DNA from: Costus lasius | Lineage: Eukaryota; Streptophyta; Magnoliopsida; Zingiberales; Costaceae | Direction of reading: 5' to 3' | Assembly: GCA_027563935.2 (NCBI GenBank) | Contig: CM050451.1 | Span: forward strand, 31,883,565-31,947,564 | DNA: 64,000 nt | Part shown: positions 36,801 through 47,091 of the stretch, one piece after another | How the letters are laid out: the number at the start of each line of letters is the position of its first letter | Position numbering within the stretch: position 1 is the stretch's first letter | Made by a program: the position numbers and the translations under genes | The notes under the pieces: model-generated | The model's input: the letters and a program-made list of their open reading frames with translations, nothing else | The model's database searches: none | Told to the model about the DNA's origin: nothing

Positions 36801-37634
36801 GCTGTTTGATTTTTACAGTGGTACTGTATTTTCGCGTCATTTTTTATCAAAAGACTGCCGAGATTTTACGGCGGTACAGTAAACTGTTTTACGGTATTGT
36901 ATTTCCAAACCAGTTTCAACTCGAGAGCAGTCGAGATTTTACGGTAGTGCCGTAAGACATTACACTACCGTAATCTGTTTTCTAGCACGCGAGTGTTGTG
37001 CCGTATTTAGGGTTTCTACCGAGCCATTTTTAGGGTTTTGCCCTCGTTCTCACTAGCTCTCGTGCCACTCTTGAATCTCCGATCATCTCGGACCACCTGT
37101 GGACCCCGGTGACCTTTCCCGTTCAACTCTCGCCGTCGATTAGGTACTCGATTCACTATTTTTACCGCTTTAACAAGTTTTTACTCTGTTTTTGCCCTTT
37201 TCACTCGTTCTCGCTCGATTCTCAACCATTTTGCATAATTCTTGTTCCTATTCACTCATTAGGGAATAATCTTTCGATTTTGTGCTGTTTGGAAAAAGTT
37301 CAGACCGATTTCGTGGGCGATTTGAGCTGAAACATATCAAAACGCAGCATGATTACTGTTCACTCTCGTTTTTGTCGATTCGTTGAGTTTTAGCTTGAGT
37401 TCTAAGTTGATTTTCGTTTCCAATATACTTGATAAATGTTTCTGATGATGTAGGACCTATGATTCATGCTTGCCATATTGAGTTGAGATTGAGATTACTC
37501 ACTCTGTTTTTACTCTATATTTATGCTTATGATACTTGAAGAGAATGGTAATTGAATAGCCATTGGCTTAATCTGAACTGTTATATTGTTATGTTGCCAT
37601 TAAATTATGAAATTTGCAGTTTGTGTATACACTC
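36801..37634 (+). other. Athila spacer upstream of the env-like ORF
   Basis: Non-coding, continuing from 3232. It contains repeated words around TTTTACGG and GGTAC/GTACC (36815-36985), resembling the phrases at 3135-3200 on the other side of E. No supported gene. Confidence 0.5.
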
Positions 37635-38462
37635 ATGGCACCAAGGACAAAGATAATTTTTTTAAGGAGGAAAGGGAAAGCCCCTGTAGAGCCATCTCAG
37701 CCACAAAACCCCCATGGAATCATATTCAGGAACGAAATGTAGGAATCTAGATACAATAAACTGTTGGAATGAAGAATCGTCAATACCAAGTATGCTGATC
37801 AGAGGACTCTTGAAGCCTTAGGGCTTTATGATGATGTGCTTTGTATGTTTGAGAGAATCCAAGCCAGGAAGTTCTTCCAGATGACTCCGCACACCTATCT
37901 TCCACTTGTTTTGGAATTCTTGAGCAGTTTGACCATAGACTTAAAAGAGTATTCCAATGGCCCTGCTGATGGGGAAATTACATTCAGATTAGCAAATGAG
38001 GAAAGGAAACTTACACTACAAGAAATCAGGGACATATTTGGACTGAGCACAGGAGGGTACACTGAGATACCCCTAGGATTCATGGAGAACATATTTTGGA
38101 ACTAGATAACCAACGAGAACCACTTTTATGCTGTCTCTGCTAGAGCCTCAAAAATCATGAACCCTTGTATCAAGTATGCTCATCGAGTTCTGGCACACAC
38201 AGTATTCGGTAGAGGAGATAGTGACGGCATGGTCCGTCAGCATGAACTCTATTTTCTTTCGGGGATGCTCAGTGGATTCGCAGTCGATGTTGCTTACTTC
38301 ATGATCAAGCACATGGATAAGGTGGCCAGAGCGACTAGAGGATCTGTAGTGATAGGAGGTTTGATTACTCCTATAGCTAGATATTTTGGGATTGAGCCCT
38401 ATGGAGTTGAGTTGGCAAGAGGAAATGCAAGACTTTCAGGTCTAAGGGTGATTCTTTTGTAA
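37635..38462 (+). pseudogene. Athila env-like / ORF-1-type protein, decayed
   Basis: One reading frame from ATG 37635 (MAPRTKIIFLRRKGKAPVE) with in-frame stops at 37740-37742, 37770-37772 and 38103-38105, ending at 38462. The conserved segments LTLQEIRDIFGLS, then KYAHRVLAHTVFGRGDSDG and RQHELYFLSGML, resemble the env-position ORF of plant Athila elements (ATHILA ORF-1-type). No membrane segment is clear in what remains. Function is not established even in intact elements. The 3' end is cut where element C sequence begins. Confidence 0.7.
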
Positions 38463-39138
38463 GCTTTCCAATCAAAAATTAATTCACTTTCGTTAAAATA
38501 GCGCATGATGATAAAAGAAACTTGATCTCCTAGGAAAAAATGACTATTGCTAAAGTTCAGCGCATAAATAATTTTTTAGCATATAGAAAGCAGTAGATCA
38601 AGGTTAATTCAGAGACAATTGCAGCATATATATGTGCAGAAAATAATGCCAATGCAGAATTATAAGCAGAAACTCAGTATTTGAACGTGACAAGTGCAGC
38701 AGTTTGAGGGCTGAAAGTTTCAGATTTAGAAGGCTGAAAACCAGATTTTAAAATTCAGAAATGAAGTGCAGAATTCAGCGTATGGAGGATATTTCAATAG
38801 CCCTCAATTTAATATAGATAATGTGCAGCGATAGGTTGAAAAAAAATCAGGAATCTCACAATTTTAATGGTCCAGATGCTGCATAATTAATAAAACCGAG
38901 AGTGCAGTATTAAGATAACACATGCAGAATTTGAGAAGCTTTGCAAAAATCATATGCAGTTTTCTTTGACAAATTGTTTTCAATGCAAGCAATAATTTTT
39001 TTTTAATCAATAAAGAGCAAATAACTTAACTAACATGCAAAAGCAATGAAAGCAACAAAACATGAAAACTAACATTTTTTTTATGCAAATAACAAAGCAA
39101 AGGATCGTGTGGGCAGACAAGAGTTGCCCACAAACTTT
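38463..39138 (-). other. element C leader remnant
   Basis: Non-coding, rich in TGCAG words (more than eight, for example TGCAGAATT). It lies just inside a primer site on the minus strand, where the leader of a minus-oriented element should be. The left end is a junction with the Athila env-like pseudogene; no target duplication was found there. Confidence 0.5.
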
Positions 39139-39150
39139 GCTCTGATACCA
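39139..39150 (-). promoter_or_regulatory. element C primer binding site
   Basis: GCTCTGATACCA on the plus strand, which is TGGTATCAGAGC in element sense, three bases from the proposed LTR end. Confidence 0.75.
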
Positions 39151-39153
39151 AAC

Positions 39154-41046
39154 TGATATGGGTTGGAGACACATGATGAACAAACTAGAAAAAAAAGTAA
39201 TTAAAACCTAAAGAGACAATAGGCAGCCAGATTTCAGTGCTACAAATAGATATCATTTAAGAAAAGTAGCTATGCCTTGTAGGAAAATTCTGATATCCAA
39301 AATTAAAACCAAGTATGCCAAATAGTAGAATAAAACTAATGCTTTTCAGGCATGCCAAAAATATAGATTCATGAGTTGTCAAACATGTAGGGTATTTGCA
39401 ACAATATCGCTAGTCAGATTATTCAATAGAAACAGTGCAGAATTTTTATTAGAATGCAAATGTTTCCATGGCCTCCGGAGTGATTGGTTGGGCTTAGATT
39501 CGACCCAAATGTTTTAGATGATGGAACAATGTTTGGTCTTTCCAGTCACGCAGAAAATGAAGTGTTTCCTTTGCCCAACTTCTTAAAATACCTGCACAAA
39601 GAATGCTAATCAGATTAGTCTGTGAAAACAAATGCAGGAATTAATCATTCATCAAAAAAGTTGTTAGGTATCCTTGGTTGATCTGTTGAGTTTGGAGTCA
39701 GCTTGACTAATCCAACTGATAGAATAGGATTTTGTCTTCCTAATCATGCCAAAATTCAGAGGTGTAGGCTTGTCCGAGCACGCGAAAGACCTGCGATAAG
39801 AAGGTTAATCAAGTTAACTCCAAAGCTAACAGAAGGAACAGTAGCAAGGGAAATCTAGTTTGCGCCGATCAACGGCGCCGGAACATGGGTCGCTCGGCAG
39901 AGTCATTGGAGACGGGAGAAGGATGAGGTGGCGTTGACGACATTAGAGCACCGAGGGGTGGTGGTGGAGCGAGGCCTGGACGGCGACGAAACGCTGGTGG
40001 AGCGGAGATGCGCTGGTCTATCGGAACAGGGGAAGTACACCAGCAGAACAGAGATCGTCGCCGGATGGCCGGTGGTGCGCAATCCTGGAACCTACTACAA
40101 CTGGAGACTCGTGTGGAGGATACAAAGACGTGGTTGAAGTTTCGAGTTGAACAGTGGCCGGTCGGAGGAGGGCAATAGTGAAAGGCGGAACCAGGGCGCA
40201 GTAGGGCGGAAACAGGGGAAGTGATCGGCTGCTTTGATTCCGGCGATCGGGGTGGCGGATGGACGGATGCCAGCGGCTGGAGCTTCATCTTGGGGAGGAG
40301 GAGTGATGTCCGAAGTCTTGTGAGGATCAGACCGATGGATCGTCGGCGGCGTGCTCACAAAGTTTCACAAATTTTGGAAGTTGGCTGAAATGTGCGGGTG
40401 ATTGCAGCGGAGCAGGAGAGTTAGGGGAAGAAGAAGAAGAGTGGAAAACTAGGTGACACAAGCACCTCATAGAAGACAAGGGAAAGAGACATCCGATGCC
40501 ATTAGAAGGAGAACTATTTCTTTCATTCAAAATTCTGTTTGTCGATTACATTATTTAGTGTGATACATATAGGGAGAAATTTAGAGCCGTTGCTATTTCC
40601 GTATTGATCAGCAAGAAGAGGTGTTGAAGATGATTGTGTTGTTTCCTTCTTCAGCAGCAAAGAGATGTTGGAGGAGTTTCCATTGTTGGCAGCAAGAGAG
40701 CATTGCAAGACTCCTGTTGAAGATGAGCATTGCAAAGGAACCTTGGTATTTCCTTTGTTGGCTGCGATAGCAACGTTGGAGAACTTGTTGAAGATGGGCT
40801 TTGACTTGGCTTTATTTGGGACTAACATTATTGGGTGTGGCTGAAATAGTTGATGCATATGCAGATGCAGCAACTCCATTAGCTTGTGTCTTGACTTTAT
40901 TGACTAGTTGAAATAGTCCTTTTCAGTTATTGAGCTAGCTTTATTGATTGAGCTTGCTAACTTTTTTGTGAGCCTTTGAGCCTTCATCTATGGCACTCAT
41001 AGACTCCATTTGGCAGCTTCGTGGCCTGTGGTTTCTACCCCCATCA
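39154..41046 (-). repeat. element C LTR (5' copy of a truncated minus-strand element)
   Basis: Bounded by TGATATGGG at 39154 and CCCCCATCA at 41046, so in element sense it starts TGATGGGGG and ends CCATATCA, a TGAT...ATCA pair. It adjoins a primer site. At its right, sequence homologous to the element B LTR starts at once. A Pro/Ser/Arg-rich ORF at 39869-40288 (minus) and a 118-residue ORF at 40523-40879 (minus) lie inside and are treated as LTR sequence. The matching LTR was not found, so the family is unknown. Confidence 0.55.
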
Positions 41047-41446
41047 CTATATAGAGATACCAATGCCCTCAAGTCTAGGACAAGCGCAACTCTGTCACTG
41101 TGATATTCATCTCGTGACACTGAGATGAATCCTCACGGCGGGTCAATCCAGCATATCTCCTTTGATATACTCATATGCATGCGTTAGCAACCCGTGCTCA
41201 ACCAGCGCATATACTAGTCTCAAGCGAATCATAGCTGTCCCATATCCACCATGATTCTCGACCAAGGATAAACACAGAGACTAGATGAAATCTATCTCTT
41301 AAGGGACATTGTATATGCAAATGTACATATGCGCAGATGTACAAATCTGCATAACAACGACAATGTCAGGATAACTCATCTATCAACTAGATGTGATGCA
41401 CATATCCCAAGGACCATCCTGAGGTCCTGGGCCATAAACACTAACA
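41047..41446 (-). repeat. element B 3' LTR remnant
   Basis: Only about 400 bp remain, ending CACTAACA on the plus strand next to the polypurine tract. It matches 58641-58941 with substitutions. The rest is missing because C LTR sequence starts at 41046. Confidence 0.8.
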
Positions 41447-41462
41447 ATCTCCCACTTGCACT
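41447..41462 (-). promoter_or_regulatory. element B polypurine tract
   Basis: AGTGCAAGTGGGAGAT in element sense, identical to that of family A despite the decay of the rest of B. Confidence 0.8.
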
Positions 41463-43346
41463 AGGACCCTGCATTGAGCAATCTCAACACCATGTCCTAA
41501 GAAAGACCTACCACGCTCCTGCTGCGCCAGAGCATCGGTCTATGGGCCTACCATGATTGTATTAGTGTTCATATCTGCTATATCTTAAGTACCTCTATCC
41601 CCAAGACAAGGTATAAGCATCTGAGTACGCCTGCGAAGTTCAACAAAGAACTCCCACTGCTTCCCAAAAGCATTTGTATACTCTGCTTTCAAGTAGTCTG
41701 CTCTGAAGCTCCCAAAGCTTCTAGCACCACTACAGGAACAGCTAGACTATCACTGGTCTGACTGGAACAAGCTACCAAGTGAATCCACTGAGCTTTTCCT
41801 ATCATTACTGACCAAGAACCACCCCTTAGTTCTATATAGAATCTAAGTGTGTTCTTCATTCCTTGTCCAGTGCCATGCACCTGGATTGGACCTAGTATCA
41901 ATTGGATATTCTCTCGACATAAACCACATCTGGTCTTTAACATACCATCATCGATGTATGTTATCTGACTCGGCACTTGGAGTTTCTTGGACTTATCCAA
42001 AAACTCACACACCTACCCTATAGGTGATGTCCATTAAGTCATTTATCACAAGACATTTCCCAATCATCTCTTCACCAAGTGAAGGATTGGGATATCATCA
42101 TTGATGATCTGTATGTCCCCAACATACAAGACCAGAGATGTCATCAAGCTTCCGCTGAACTTAGGTACTATAAGGTGAACATTCTTTGTCCAAGTTAGAA
42201 GCTACCAATAACTCTAACACACATGAATCGATTTAGCCTTTTCCCACACTTTCTGAACCTAGGTTGCCCCACAACCTATATACGAGGCTCAGATTTCATC
42301 TTTGACCATCTGTGCTAGGTGGCTAACCTTGGACTGAATCCAAGTCACAATTTCCTCCCACTTGCCATTTTCAAGGAAACACATTTCCAAGAAAGCTAGC
42401 ATCAAGAGCAACAATCGCTTGTTCTCCTGTGGGTCTATGGAAATTAGTATCCCTAAGCCAACTTAGGATACTTCACCTACACTTATCAAATCTTGAATCT
42501 ATGTCACTAGATTCAGATGTATGACCCCCAAAGTCTCAATTTATAGATCCTGATAATTAGCCATGTCATCTCCTTACCTGGAGATACATTTGAGATGAAA
42601 TAGTTCAGTGTCGAAGAAACTATTAGCATAATCTTAGCAGAGATATGGTTGACTTTCAATTCCTCCCACTAAAACCACCTTCCAAGGTGTTCTTCAGGAG
42701 TTATGAGCTATGAGCAGACCTCATACTCAATATGATAGTCACCTGTGGCTCAAGTACTCTTCATCCAACCTGGACTGAAGATCACTTTTGAATTTTGATA
42801 AGCTGGTTCCACAAATATTTTGGTAATTTCACGAATTCCTATCGTTTGACCTTTCCACTTCACCTCACTTGGTGAAAAATATTTATCAGCAAACAAGTCT
42901 TTGCCCATCTATCACATCTCGAAAGAGGTTAAGATAGTCAATCTCCTAGAAGGAGTTCAAATCCATGAATTCATGTGCATGAAGTCAGTGGACGCATCAC
43001 TTATTTATGATAAAATCTCTGAGTCAGAAGATTGGCATTCAATTTGAACCACTTATTAAATTCAAGTTGTTTTATTACCTCATTACTTTGCACAATGTAA
43101 TGATAAGAGATTTGCAAATGAAAAGAATATCAAATTCCTTTTATTCCAAAAACTCTACTCCAAAGGAATAGATACAATGTCAATTACATGTTTGCAAAAA
43201 TAAAACAATCCTATCAATGACAAATGAAAAATAGCACGGTAGCATCAATGCTCCAGCAAGATTTTCTTACTATCATCCATGTCCTATTTCTCTGGAGCTC
43301 CTGCATATTTTTGTAAATATCAGTCTCACCATGCGGTATAAAATAC
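41463..43346 (-). pseudogene. element B pol, heavily decayed
   Basis: No long frame remains, but family A pol can be traced in pieces. The RT active-site region reads SLVLYVGDIQII near 42095-42145, with YVGD (42115-42126) instead of YVDD, followed by DDIPILHLVK. Further on, SQITYIDDGML (about 41940-41975) matches the family A segment QSTYIDKVLERF. The integrase side (about 42200-43340) is too degraded to assign with confidence. It is not functional. Confidence 0.6.
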
Positions 43347-44210
43347 TCATGTATGGAAATAGACAATATAGGATTTGGTAATAAAATTACCTGAGCCTGA
43401 AGACGAAGGGTTACTTCTCTTCATCTCTTTCTGAGGATGCATGTAGTCTTTGCGCCAATGGCCCTCCTGGCCACAGTTTAAGCACTTGTTCTCCCTCACC
43501 CTGCCTTTCTTCAGTGCCTTGGCCTTGGACTTGCCCTTACCCCTTTTCCGCTTCTTATTGTCTTTGGAGACTATAAGAACATACTTGGGTTTGGACCTGA
43601 CCATTTCCTTCTCGGTCGCTTCTAGTAGTTTTAATAGCTCCTCGTGAGTACAAGCTATTTTGTTCATATTGAAGTTAATGATAAAAGAGCTATAACTCGG
43701 AGGCAGCGACTGCAGGATAAGGTCCGTAGCCACATCCTGATCCATCGGGTGTCCTAGTTTAGTGAGATGCGACAAGTACCCAAGCAACTTGAGTACATGT
43801 GGTCCCACTGGAGCACCTTCAAGCATCTTGCACTGAAAAGCAGCCTTGGATGTTTCAAACCTTTTTGTTCTAGCCTGTGATTCAAACAGTTGCTTTAGAT
43901 GCGTGATGATCTGAAATGCATACTGATCCTCATACTGCATCTGCAACTTAGACGACATCGTGGCTAACATAAGGCAGCCAACATCCAAGGCGTCATCCTG
44001 ATGCTTGCGAAAAGCTTCCCGTTCAGCTGTGCGGGCTGAGGATGACGGTTGAGGAGGAAGCGCTTGCTCTAAGACATACAGCTTCTTCTCCTGCTTGAGG
44101 ATTATCCTCAAGTGCCGGTACCAGTCCATGAAGTTAACTCCAGTTAACTTCTCCCTCTCAAGGAAGGAACAGAATGACAGTCCATTGTTGTTATTGCTTG
44201 TAGAAGCCAT
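43347..44210 (-). pseudogene. element B Gag (287 residues), zinc knuckle damaged
   Basis: ATG at 44210 (MASTSNNNNG), then SFLEREKLTGVNFMDWYRHL and ILKQEKKLYVLEQALPPQP, aligning with the family A Gag along its length (LILQSLPPSYSSFIINFNMNKI is shared almost word for word). The CCHC knuckle reads CLNCGQEGHWRKDY: the last Cys is Tyr, which should impair zinc and RNA binding. The ORF ends soon after SGSG, where family A continues into the protease. It is the only long frame left in B. Confidence 0.85.
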
Positions 44211-44488
44211 CTACAATACAAACAAGAGTAGATCAGTATCAAACTTCAATCATTTATTCTTACCTTTTATAAATGACTATTTATCACTATTTTATTCAAA
44301 TCGATAATCCTCAAAAGTCGATCGAGAAGTTGCCCAAATTCCTTAGTGAGATGGGATTCTCATTTCGTACACGGCCTTGCGTCCACAAGGGTGGGATGTA
44401 CTACACAAGGTGACGCATGCTTCCTGAGGTAGGCTCGCTGGCCAATTGCTACTCGGCAATTCCCCTTCTCAAGACCGTTTAGGCACTT

Positions 44489-44512
44489 TGTATCCAGCGA
44501 GGGCTGGATACA
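44489..44512 (-). other. element B leader stem-loop (counterpart of A stem-loop 2)
   Basis: TGTATCCAGC paired with GCTGGATACA around a four-base loop: ten uninterrupted pairs. It sits where the family A leader has CCAACTCAGTTGG. Confidence 0.6.
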
Positions 44513-44708
44513 TCACAAAGTCCTAACCTCTTGAGGCTGCCTCTAGAAGTTTCATCATGGGAACCACCACATATGAAAAATCCTAGTCAAGTCCGACCTG
44601 ACCGTTATACCTAGGGCCAACAATTTCCTTGCGAAAGGCGCGTCCAGAGTTTTAACTGGACTTGGGAAATTATTGTCACCACACGCCTCCTGAAGATAGA
44701 TGGGTGTG

Positions 44709-44724
44709 TCCCACAAGGGTGGGA
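44709..44724 (-). other. element B leader stem-loop (counterpart of A stem-loop 1)
   Basis: TCCCAC AAGG GTGGGA on the plus strand: six pairs, four-base loop. In element sense it is followed by the CATCTATCTTCAG block found in the same place in family A. Confidence 0.6.
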
Positions 44725-45375
44725 AACAGTGCACAGCACCATTGATCGACAGTCTGACGAGGGTTACGCGTTAGAAGGCTAAGTAATGGGACTTGATATA
44801 ATTTATCGAGGATTTTGTGGTCTCGGCACCATGACTTTTTATCTTATTCTACCAATACAGGCATGCAATCCTATGGTGGAATAAAACAAAGCAGTAAAGG
44901 CATGTTGGAACAAAAACAGTAAATATGATGTGATCAAAGCCCAAAACATGGGTAACAAGCCCCTAAACCTAGTCCTAGCCACCTAGCACTACCAAAGGCT
45001 ATGAGCCATGGGCCCATACCAATAAGACCTTAGCACATCCTTGAGTGCCCTAAGGGCTCTGCTCCAAAGCCCCACGGTGCGCCACCAAGGTCTTCCGCTC
45101 CATGGGTCAGCTCGCGAACCCTAAAGGCACCATCCAGGAAAACCGTAGATCCCCTTTTGGTTCGGCCAGCCCGAGTCTTCTCCGTGAGCCAGCTCGCAAA
45201 CCCTAGGCTCCTCCTAGGATTCGGCCAACACATATCTCTTCCTGGAAGATAGCTCGCAAACCCTAGGCTCCTCCTAAGGTTTGGCCAAACATCCATGTGT
45301 CATCTCTATGTTAGGTATCTCACCTCAATGCTTGATACGAATCATCCCTTGCAAGGTGCGCCACCTAGAGCTGCG

Positions 45376-47077
45376 TGTTGGGGTATGCCCTTAAGGCTAA
45401 TGTTTGAGGCCTATGGGAATATATCAGTATCATGTAATAAACTGTTATGTTTAAAGGCATGGTTGTTATTCAGTTAGCTACATTGTCTGCTGCAATATAT
45501 GTTCTTCTGAATAATGTCTCAAAGCTATTCAGCTGGGCTGACATGCTATTATGTCCTTAGTCGATATATCTTGGTGAACATGAGACAGCCTTGATATGGT
45601 TAAGACTAATATGTGTTCTAATCTTATAGGATGCTTCGAGCATGGAATAAGATGTAGACTCATGGGTACATGGGATGTACTGGACAGACCCTACTAGGAT
45701 GTTCAATTGTTTGTCACAATGTGAATATTCCTTGATTAAGACAAGTGGCACATTTCCTCTGACTTGAGATCACTTGTGTTTCTAAATGATAATTGTCATT
45801 GTTTTGAGGTAGTTCAATATCATTTGAAACATAATGATTATAGACTATCTTGGATGATGAGCTTGAGTCAGGTTAGGGCACTAATGATAGACATAGGATT
45901 GCCGTCTCCTTGTTTAAGGAGTGTGATGTTCTAAAGGGGCCCCCTGGATGAGATGATTGAGAAAAGAGTATGGCCATACCCAGGTGACAGTGTTCATCTG
46001 ATCTAATCATGCTCATCATATTGGAGTTACGAGCTTGACAGGCTTGTCCAATAAGAACATCCAGTGGCAAAGGAAATATGCATGCCTTGTGAATTGATTC
46101 ACACTTGTGCTATGTTTTGGGTGTAGTCTTGGAAGACTCTTTCCTCTATATCGGGAGACAGTGATGTGTTGCTAGATACCCCTCACTGATCGTGATAATG
46201 AGAATTATCGTTACCGACATTTAAAGGAAACCCTCAGGGTCGCACAATTTGATGATATGGCTTACTTAAGTCAGTTCGTGTGGACTGAATTGTTTAGGTT
46301 CAGTTTAAAGGGATTTAATCTCTGATTGTGAGTGAGATCTAGTCTGATCATGTTTGATTGATTAGGGCTTTAGATCGGTAAGCTTCGATCGAGAGATTAG
46401 ATGCCAGATCGGTCAGATCAGGGGCATCGAAGAGATTGACGGTTAGATCTGAAGCCTTAGGGTTTATTTAAGATCTAGACCATATTGCTTGGTTTAATTG
46501 GTCTTGGACCAAACCGAAGTGAACCCGCTCATTGGTTGAGCGCATGGTTCAAGTGATGTGGCATTAGCGATTGGGTAAACCCAAGAGCGCATGTTGAGAA
46601 GTGGATGCTATTTTTGGATAGCACTTCTACTAATCGTGGCCATGACTCACGATTGCCACACTTCACGCTTCCCCCTCTCTTTGTTCGTCGCCAACGCTTG
46701 GCTTAGACGTGACAACCTCTCGGCTAGAGAAGAGGAGGACGAAAAAAAAAGGAAACTCAAGCAAGACGATCTTTTTCCTTTCCCTTTCCATTCGACAAAG
46801 GCTTCTTGGAACCTTGCTAGCACAAGGAGCACCAAGGAAAGTAGGCGACACCAATTGTGTGCGTCACCTTAGGAGAAGGCTCGCTTGCGCCTTTCCTTCC
46901 AAGTCTTCATCCAACGCAAATGGCTATGGTATGAATTCAAGTTTACTTAAGTTGATCATATATCATGCAATAGATTCTTTCAAACCCTTTATTCCGCTGC
47001 AAAGTTTTATGCGCCACATGACTAGGGTTTTTGCTCCCCCTAGAAGGGGACCCCCCTTATCTTAAGGGGTACTTTCA
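45376..47077 (+). repeat. A4 5' LTR
   Basis: Starts TGTTGGGGTATGCC, ends GGGGTACTTTCA; apparently identical to 52793-54494. The LTR hairpin here is GATAAT GAGA ATTATC at 46194-46209, with full pairing. The U5 part differs clearly from A1-A3, so A4 is a different subfamily. Confidence 0.94.
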
Positions 47078-47079
47078 AT

Positions 47080-47091
47080 TGGTATCAGAGC
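47080..47091 (+). promoter_or_regulatory. A4 primer binding site
   Basis: TGGTATCAGAGC two bases after the 5' LTR. Confidence 0.92.

Larger units (their letters stand above)
44211..45375 (-). other. element B leader, part next to gag
   Basis: Aligns in patches with the family A leader. It includes a splice-acceptor-like site (in element sense TACTGAT, pyrimidine-rich, TTGTAG directly before the ATG) and hairpins at 44489-44512 and 44709-44724. A degenerate tandem repeat (AGCTCGCAAACCCTAGGCTC at 45191 and 45251, weaker at 45109) lies near its right end. A4 inserted at 45376. Confidence 0.65.

Noticed and set aside
39869..40879. Pro/Ser/Arg-rich ORF of 139 residues and a 118-residue ORF on the minus strand, possible host exons
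   Set aside because: They lie between a primer site and a TGAT...ATCA boundary, show no recognisable domain, and are best explained as GC-rich LTR sequence.
46591..47065. ORFs of 93 and 118 residues
   Set aside because: They recur in both LTRs of A4 (54008-54482), overlap on both strands and are not conserved in the other family A LTRs.
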